From positions 1 to 5,099 of the forward strand of contig CAZMRK010000133.1 in NCBI GenBank assembly GCA_964568355.1: DNA of 5,099 nt. The letters run 5' to 3'. Under the pieces are notes generated by a model. It was not told the origin of the DNA. It did not search any database and worked only from the letters and a program-made list of their open reading frames with translations. Of this stretch, positions 1 to 5,099 are shown one piece after another (the first letter of the stretch is position 1; each line of letters opens with the position of its first letter). Source of the DNA: JAJPJX01 sp964568355 (GTDB lineage: Bacteria > Acidobacteriota > Terriglobia > Bryobacterales > Bryobacteraceae). The translations under genes and the position numbers were made by a program.

Positions 1-198
1 ATTTCGCGGCGCAAGGTCGGGCGCGCGTTCGTTTATGCTCCTTTACTTTCGCGCGATTCGGTGCAGCGCCGCGCTTTGAAGGAGTTCGTCGACGGGTATT
101 TCGACGGCTCCGAGGCGCAGTTGCTGGATTTCCTGCGGCGCCAGGAGCCGGCGGATACGGAGCGGCTGGAAACGCGGTTGGATACGGCTTTGCTGTAG
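1..198 (+). CDS. BlaI/MecI/CopY-family transcriptional repressor, C-terminal part (5' end outside window)
   Basis: The reading frame is open from base 1 to a TAG stop at 196-198 and gives 65 residues. It starts with a segment containing KVGRAFVYAPLLSRD, followed by an acidic, leucine-rich helical tail (FVDGYFDGSEAQLLDFL). The G-R-A-x-x-Y-x-P-L-x-S-R-D pattern followed by a 'FDGS' helix is typical of the dimerisation half of BlaI/MecI/CopY repressors. These are winged-helix DNA-binding proteins of about 120-130 residues, usually paired with an M56 (BlaR1-like) membrane metallopeptidase that controls them by proteolysis. The N-terminal winged helix lies outside the window. No M56 gene follows: the next gene is carA, 219 bases on, so any partner must lie upstream or elsewhere. 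The family call rests on the C-terminal half alone, and the regulated target cannot be told from here. Confidence 0.78.
   Translation: MSRRKVGRAFVYAPLLSRDSVQRRALKEFVDGYFDGSEAQLLDFLRRQEPADTERLETRLDTALL
2..41 (+). repeat. 40-bp direct repeat, copy 1 (inside the BlaI-family gene)
   Basis: These 40 bases are identical to 292-331, an offset of 290 bases. Copy 1 is in frame and encodes the conserved segment ending VGRAFVYAP of the BlaI-family protein. Similarity breaks down after base 41. The left boundary sits at the window edge: base 1 differs from base 291, and anything further left cannot be seen. Confidence 0.93.
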
Positions 199-208
199 GG
201 GGCGAGGG

Positions 209-240
209 GGTACCGCTCCCTCACGGTCGCGGCTCGGTAA
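209..240. repeat. REP-like intergenic element just after the BlaI-family gene
   Basis: This GC-rich stretch begins with a GGTACC palindrome (209-214). A TACCG/CGGTA inverted pair (211-215 and 235-239) encloses it, and an overlapping GAGGG/CCCTC pair lies at 204-208 and 218-222. Its 12-base core TCACGGTCGCGG (221-232) recurs exactly at 349-360. Read on the minus strand it would encode SRDREGAV, a peptide I recall appearing as spurious ORFs from dispersed repeats in Solibacter-type and planctomycete genomes. That recollection could not be checked here. It might help end the upstream transcript, but there is no T tract to suggest a classical terminator. Confidence 0.45.
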
Positions 241-265
241 CGGGCGTGAGTGCGGGCACGTAGTT

Positions 266-290
266 CGGTTGCGGGTGGGGCGGACACTTG
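266..290 (+). repeat. 25-bp imperfect direct repeat, copy 1
   Basis: Bases 266-290 match 352-376 at 23 of 25 positions; the differences are at 270/356 and 287/373. The shared core is GCGGGTGGGGCGGACA. This copy directly abuts the second copy of the 40-bp repeat, so the two repeat types are interleaved in this intergenic region. Confidence 0.85.
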
Positions 291-291
291 T

Positions 292-331
292 TTTCGCGGC
301 GCAAGGTCGGGCGCGCGTTCGTTTATGCTCC
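292..331 (+). repeat. 40-bp direct repeat, copy 2: intergenic fragment of the BlaI-family gene
   Basis: These bases are a perfect copy of 2-41 but lie in the carA upstream region, outside any supported gene. In the local frame they still read SRRKVGRAFVYAP. Two codons span or follow the repeat edge with only synonymous change (CCT to CCG, TTA to TTG), after which the reading no longer resembles a BlaI tail. This is best read as a pseudogene scrap or a segmental duplication of a BlaI-type gene. A TTG-started reading from 288 would run on into carA in another frame and is not believable as a gene. Confidence 0.88.
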
Positions 332-351
332 GTTGTCACACAGGGGTATCA

Positions 352-376
352 CGGTCGCGGGTGGGGCGGACAGTTG
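352..376 (+). repeat. 25-bp imperfect direct repeat, copy 2
   Basis: This is the second copy of 266-290 (23 of 25 identical, offset 86 bases). Its left end overlaps the 12-base TCACGGTCGCGG word (349-360) shared with the element at 209-240, so two repeat sequences are fused here. It ends four bases before the AT-rich promoter candidate of carA. Confidence 0.85.
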
Positions 377-396
377 CGTTAAAATAAAAGTTATCC
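356..396 (+). promoter_or_regulatory. Candidate carA promoter (-10 TAAAAT)
   Basis: The sequence switches abruptly from GC-rich repeat to an AT-rich run at 379-395. TAAAAT at 380-385 differs from the TATAAT consensus at one position and would start transcription near base 392, leaving a leader of about 26 bases. No convincing -35 hexamer lies 16-18 bases upstream, because that stretch is the GC-rich repeat. TTGTCA at 333-338 resembles a -35 but is too far away. The short leader leaves no room for an attenuator or PyrR-type RNA element. This is inference from base composition and one hexamer. Confidence 0.35.
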
Positions 397-402
397 ATTC
401 CC

Positions 403-408
403 AGGAGG
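403..408 (+). promoter_or_regulatory. Shine-Dalgarno of carA
   Basis: AGGAGG is a full-consensus ribosome binding site, separated by nine bases from the TTG at 418-420. It decides the unusual start codon: no ATG or GTG lies at a suitable distance, and the protein read from this TTG begins where CarA proteins usually begin. Confidence 0.85.
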
Positions 409-417
409 GACACCGTA

Positions 418-1545
<1,128 letters not shown>

Positions 1546-1549
1546 GCGG

Positions 1550-4500
1550 ATGCCCAGACGCAACGATATCCACCGTATCCTGATCATCGGGTCGGGGCCG
1601 ATTGTGATCGGCCAGGCCTGCGAGTTCGACTACTCCGGAACCCAGGCGGCCAAGGCCCTGCGCGCCGACGGGTTTGAAGTGGTGCTAGTCAACTCCAATC
1701 CCGCCACCATCATGACGGATCCGGATTTGGCGGATCGGACCTACGTAGAACCGCTGAGCCGCGCCTACCTGGAAGAGATCATCCGCAAGGAGCGGCCCGA
1801 TGCACTGCTTTCCACGGTAGGTGGGCAGACCGGCTTAAACCTGTCGGTGGAACTGGCCGAAGAGGGCGTGCTGGAGCGCTATGGCGTGGAGTTGATCGGC
1901 GCCAAGATCGAGGCCATCAAGAAGGCCGAGGATCGCCTCCTGTTCAAACACGCCATGCGCGCCATCGGACTGGAGACACCGCAATCGCGCCTGCTCAAAA
2001 AGGTAAGCGACGGCCTGGATTTCGCCGAGCAGCACGGGTATCCCTGCATTCTGCGGCCGAGCTTTACCCTGGGTGGGACCGGCGGCGGTATCGCCTACAA
2101 TCGCGAGGACCTGGTGGAGATTCTGGAGCGCGGCCTGGATCTTTCGCCGGTCCATGAAGTGCTCATCGAAGAGAGCGCGCTGGGCTGGAAAGAGTACGAA
2201 CTGGAGGTGATGCGCGATCTGGCGGACAACTGCATCATCATCTGCTCCATCGAGAATTTCGATCCGATGGGCGTCCACACGGGCGACTCCATCACCGTGG
2301 CTCCGGCGCAGACGCTGACCGACCGCGAATATCAGATGATGCGCGACGCGGCCATCCGGTGCCTGCGCGAGATCGGCGTGGATACGGGCGGATCCAACGT
2401 GCAGTTCGCCATTCATCCCAAGACCGGGCGCATGGTCATCATCGAGATGAACCCGCGCGTTTCGCGCAGCTCGGCGCTGGCTTCGAAGGCCACCGGTTTC
2501 CCCATCGCCAAGATCGCCGCCAAACTGGCCGTGGGCTACCGGCTGGACGAGATCCGCAACGACATCACGCGCAAGACCCCGGCCTGCTTCGAACCCACCA
2601 TCGATTATGTGGTGGCCAAGATCCCCAAGTGGCAGTTCGAGAAGTTTCCGGGCGCCGATTCCACGCTGGGGACCCAGATGAAATCGGTGGGAGAGGTGAT
2701 GGCCATCGGCCGCACGTTCAAGCAGGCGCTGTGGAAGGGGATGCGCAGCCTGGAGACCGGCAAGGCGTTCGGTTCGGAGAAATTCGATAAGAACCTGATC
2801 ACCAAACGGCTGATCACTCCCACGCCAGAGCGGCTCAACTACATCCGCTTCGCCTTCCAAAGCGGCTACTCCGTGGAGCAGGTGCAGGAGCTCACCTCGA
2901 TAGATCCCTGGTTCCTGGAGCAGGTGAAAGAGGTGGTGGATTTCGAGGCAGAGCTGAAGCAGTCCTCGCTCGAAAGGACCACGCGGGAAGAACTGTCACG
3001 CGCGAAGCGCTTCGGCATCTCGGATGCGCAACTGGCACGCGACTGGGGGACCGACGAACTGGCGGTGCGGGCGAAGCGCAAATCGCTGGGCGTGAGCGCC
3101 GTGTTCAATCGCGTGGACACCTGCGCGGCCGAATTCGAAAGCTTCACCCCTTATCTCTACTCGAGCTACGAGAGCGACTGCGAAGCGGATCCCACCACGC
3201 AGAAAAAGGTCATGATTCTGGGCAGCGGCCCCAACCGCATCGGCCAGGGGATCGAGTTCGACTACTGCTGCTGCCATGCCTCCTTTGCGCTGCAGGAGGA
3301 GGGCCATGAATCGATCATGGTCAACTGCAACCCGGAGACGGTCTCCACCGATTACGACACCAGCAATCGCCTCTACTTCGAGCCGCTCACGCTGGAACAC
3401 GTGCTCAACATCTGCGACACGGAGCGGCCGGACGGCGTCATCGTGCAGTTCGGCGGCCAGACGCCGCTCACGCTGGCGCTGCCCTTACAGCGGCTGGGGG
3501 TACCGATTATCGGCACCGATCCGAAGAATATCGACCTGGCGGAGGACCGCAAGCTCTTTGGCAGACTGCTCGACGACCTGGGGATTCCGGCGCCCGAGAA
3601 CGGCACGGCTACCAGCGTGGAGGAAGCCTGCGACGTGGCGCGCCGGATCGGCTACCCCGTGCTGGTGCGGCCCAGTTACGTGCTGGGCGGCCGGGCCATG
3701 GTCATCGCCTACGACGAGGAAATGGTCCGGCAGTACATGCGTGAAGCCGTCACGTTCTCGCAGGACCGCCCGGTGCTGATCGATCGCTTTCTGGAAGACG
3801 CCACCGAGATCGACGTGGATGCGCTGGGCGATACCGAAGACGTGCTGATCGCCGGCATCATGGAGCACATCGAAGAGGCGGGTGTGCACTCCGGCGACAG
3901 TTCCTGCGTGCTGCCGGCCAAGACGCTCACCGCGGAACAGTTGCGGACCATCGAAGACTACACCGTACGGCTGGCAAAGGCGCTGAACGTGATCGGGCTG
4001 ATGAACGTGCAGTATGCCATCCGCAACGGCACGGTCTACGTGCTCGAAGTGAATCCGCGCGCCTCGCGCACGGTGCCCTATGTCAGCAAGGCGACCGGGG
4101 TGCCGCTGCCCAAGATCGCGGTGGGCCTGATGCTGGGCAAAAAGATCCGCGACTATCCGCATCTGACCGGCGGACGGGTGAGCGGCACGCTACCGGTGCC
4201 GCAGGATTTCGTGAAGTCGCCGGTGTTCCCGTTCAACAAGTTCCCGGGCGTGGATCCGGCGCTCGGTCCGGAGATGCGCTCCACCGGCGAGGTGATGGGC
4301 GTAGGCGAGAACTTCGGCGAGGCGTTCGCAAAAGCTCAGTTGAGCGCCGGCACTCCTCTGCCGGAAAAAGGCACGGTCTTCTTCAGCGTCAACGACCATC
4401 ACAAGGCGGAAGCGGTGGAGGTGGCCCGGCGCTTCGCAGCTTTGGGATTTCAACTGGTGGCGACGCGCGGCACTGCGGCAGCATTACAGGCCGCGGGTTT

Positions 4501-4780
4501 GCAGACCAGGACGGTGTTCAAGGTGAATGAAGGCCGGCCGAACGCCGTGGACCTGCTCAAGGCCGGAACCATTCAGCTTGCCATTTACACCACGACCGGG
4601 GCTCCGGCGTTCTTCGATGAAAAGGCCATTCGCCGCAGCGCGGTCATGTATCGCGTGCCTTGCATCACGACCATGAGCGGCGCTCGCGCGGCCGCCGATG
4701 CGGTGGAGGCGCGGCGGCGCGATCCGATCCGCGTGTGGAGCTTGCAGGAGATCCACGAATCCAAGAAGACCACTGTGTAG
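1550..4780 (+). CDS. carB: Carbamoyl-phosphate synthetase large subunit (ATP-grasp synthetase chain)
   Basis: This 1076-residue protein (E. coli CarB 1073) makes carbamoyl phosphate from bicarbonate, ammonia supplied by CarA, and two ATP. Domains in order: carboxyphosphate ATP-grasp half (about 1-400), oligomerisation domain (about 401-552), carbamoyl-phosphate ATP-grasp half (about 553-935), and MGS-like allosteric domain (about 940-1076). The two halves are visibly homologous (GSGPIVIGQACEFDYSG near 14-30, GSGPNRIGQGIEFDY at 558-572). First-site residues are Arg129, Arg169, Glu215, Gln285, Glu299 and Asn301, at the same numbers as in E. coli. The second-site counterparts are Arg667, Arg707, Glu753, Gln821, Glu833 and Asn835. 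The ATG lies four bases after the carA stop with only a weak ribosome site, which suggests translational coupling. In the regulatory part some effector-site residues differ from E. coli (Ser890, Asn993, Tyr1013), so UMP and ornithine control may not be conserved. The gene is intact. Confidence 0.99.
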   Translation: MPRRNDIHRILIIGSGPIVIGQACEFDYSGTQAAKALRADGFEVVLVNSNPATIMTDPDLADRTYVEPLSRAYLEEIIRKERPDALLSTVGGQTGLNLSVELAEEGVLERYGVELIGAKIEAIKKAEDRLLFKHAMRAIGLETPQSRLLKKVSDGLDFAEQHGYPCILRPSFTLGGTGGGIAYNREDLVEILERGLDLSPVHEVLIEESALGWKEYELEVMRDLADNCIIICSIENFDPMGVHTGDSITVAPAQTLTDREYQMMRDAAIRCLREIGVDTGGSNVQFAIHPKTGRMVIIEMNPRVSRSSALASKATGFPIAKIAAKLAVGYRLDEIRNDITRKTPACFEPTIDYVVAKIPKWQFEKFPGADSTLGTQMKSVGEVMAIGRTFKQALWKGMRSLETGKAFGSEKFDKNLITKRLITPTPERLNYIRFAFQSGYSVEQVQELTSIDPWFLEQVKEVVDFEAELKQSSLERTTREELSRAKRFGISDAQLARDWGTDELAVRAKRKSLGVSAVFNRVDTCAAEFESFTPYLYSSYESDCEADPTTQKKVMILGSGPNRIGQGIEFDYCCCHASFALQEEGHESIMVNCNPETVSTDYDTSNRLYFEPLTLEHVLNICDTERPDGVIVQFGGQTPLTLALPLQRLGVPIIGTDPKNIDLAEDRKLFGRLLDDLGIPAPENGTATSVEEACDVARRIGYPVLVRPSYVLGGRAMVIAYDEEMVRQYMREAVTFSQDRPVLIDRFLEDATEIDVDALGDTEDVLIAGIMEHIEEAGVHSGDSSCVLPAKTLTAEQLRTIEDYTVRLAKALNVIGLMNVQYAIRNGTVYVLEVNPRASRTVPYVSKATGVPLPKIAVGLMLGKKIRDYPHLTGGRVSGTLPVPQDFVKSPVFPFNKFPGVDPALGPEMRSTGEVMGVGENFGEAFAKAQLSAGTPLPEKGTVFFSVNDHHKAEAVEVARRFAALGFQLVATRGTAAALQAAGLQTRTVFKVNEGRPNAVDLLKAGTIQLAIYTTTGAPAFFDEKAIRRSAVMYRVPCITTMSGARAAADAVEARRRDPIRVWSLQEIHESKKTTV

Positions 4781-4826
4781 GGGCCGACGAGGGCGTCGGC
4801 CTGCGGTCCAGGGGGACCGCCCCACA
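4776..4826. terminator. Twin-hairpin element between convergent carB and aldo/keto reductase genes
   Basis: Two perfect hairpins stand side by side. The first pairs GGCCGACG (4782-4789) with CGTCGGCC (4794-4801) over an AGGG loop. The second pairs GCGGTCC (4803-4809) with GGACCGC (4814-4820), also over AGGG. A competing outer pairing joins TGTAGGGGC (4776-4784, with one bulged A) to GCCCCACA (4819-4826). It includes the carB stop codon. The position between two converging genes fits a bidirectional transcript end or mRNA-stabilising structure. There is no T tract on either strand, so it is not a standard intrinsic terminator. It could equally be a REP-type dispersed palindrome. Confidence 0.55.
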
Positions 4827-4831
4827 GGCGC

Positions 4832-5099
4832 TCAGCCCATCCAGTGCAGGTTGTGGGCGGTGCCGTCGAATTGCGTGGTGGTTTTGAATCCTTCGAACTT
4901 GCCCGTCAGAGCGGCGTCCCGGGTTTTGGCCAGCAGCGCGGAAAGCTGGGTCTGGCTGAGCGGTTTGAACGTGCGGACCGCTTCCAAGGCCTGCTGCAGC
5001 CGTTCCATGGTGTCACAGCCATTGATCACCACCGAGGTGGGTAGATTGAGCGCGTAGTGCAGACATTCAATCCCGGTGGCCAGCCCGTTTTTAGGCAGG
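4832..5099 (-). CDS. Aldo/keto reductase family protein, C-terminal part (5' end outside window)
   Basis: On the minus strand the frame is open from the window edge to a TGA at 4832-4834 and gives 88 residues. It reads LPKNGLATGIECLHYALNLP, then SVVINGCDTMERLQQALEAV and an end at HNLHWMG. A helix ending in 'YAL-x-LP', then 'V-V-I-x-G-C-D', then 'L-x-Q-A-L-E-A' is the usual last segment of NAD(P)H-dependent aldo/keto reductases. There the (beta/alpha)8 barrel closes and the final loops contribute to cofactor and substrate binding. The frame continues without interruption past the internal GTG at 5030-5032, so that codon is not the start. The catalytic Asp/Tyr/Lys/His tetrad lies outside the window and the substrate cannot be inferred. 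The gene is convergent with carB, their stop codons 51 bases apart, so it is not part of the car operon. Confidence 0.82.
   Translation of the reverse strand, partial: LPKNGLATGIECLHYALNLPTSVVINGCDTMERLQQALEAVRTFKPLSQTQLSALLAKTRDAALTGKFEGFKTTTQFDGTAHNLHWMG

Noticed and set aside
333..338. TTGTCA as the -35 of the carA promoter
   Set aside because: No -10-like hexamer lies 16-18 bases downstream, and TAAAAT at 380 is over 40 bases away.
1835..2860. Long minus-strand open frame (341 codons) opposite carB
   Set aside because: It is a shadow of GC-rich codon use in carB, with no recognisable domain and no supported promoter or ribosome site.
3314..3325. Cys-rich spot and internal repeats in CarB (CCC at 573-575, paired ATP-grasp halves) as signs of something unusual
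   Set aside because: E. coli CarB has CCV at the same place, and the two-half structure is the known ancient duplication of this family.
4844..5044. Plus-strand open frame opposite the aldo/keto reductase tail
   Set aside because: The minus-strand frame matches a known family and stays open to the window edge; the plus-strand frame has no recognisable motif.

Overview
This GC-rich window is dominated by an intact carA-carB pair, which encodes the small and large subunits of glutamine-dependent carbamoyl-phosphate synthetase. The pair supplies carbamoyl phosphate for pyrimidine and arginine biosynthesis. It is flanked by two genes cut by the window edges: the 3' end of a BlaI/MecI-type repressor gene on the left (+ strand) and the 3' end of an aldo/keto reductase gene on the right (- strand, convergent with carB). 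The organism is probably a soil bacterium of the Acidobacteriota, possibly Solibacter/Bryobacter-like. This is inferred from the high GC content, the BlaI-family tail, the style of the aldo/keto reductase tail, and dispersed intergenic repeats that resemble ones I recall from such genomes. No taxonomic marker proves it.

Layout: 1-198 is the BlaI C-terminus. 199-417 is an intergenic region built from short repeats, including a perfect 40-bp second copy of a piece of the upstream BlaI coding sequence. Its last 40 bases hold an AT-rich promoter candidate and a strong Shine-Dalgarno for carA. 418-1545 is carA, with a TTG start. 1550-4780 is carB, four bases after carA and probably translationally coupled to it. 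4781-4831 is a short convergent intergenic region consisting of two adjacent perfect hairpins with identical AGGG loops. 4832-5099 is the aldo/keto reductase C-terminus.

CarA releases ammonia from glutamine through a Cys-His-Glu triad. The ammonia is channelled to CarB, where two homologous ATP-grasp halves make carboxyphosphate and then carbamoyl phosphate. All catalytic residues I could check in both subunits are present. The C-terminal regulatory domain of CarB departs from the E. coli effector-binding residues at a few positions, so allosteric control may differ.

I see no previously undescribed system here. The coding content is ordinary housekeeping. The items worth a second look are the repeat mosaic upstream of carA, the twin-hairpin element after carB, and the allosteric-site substitutions in CarB.
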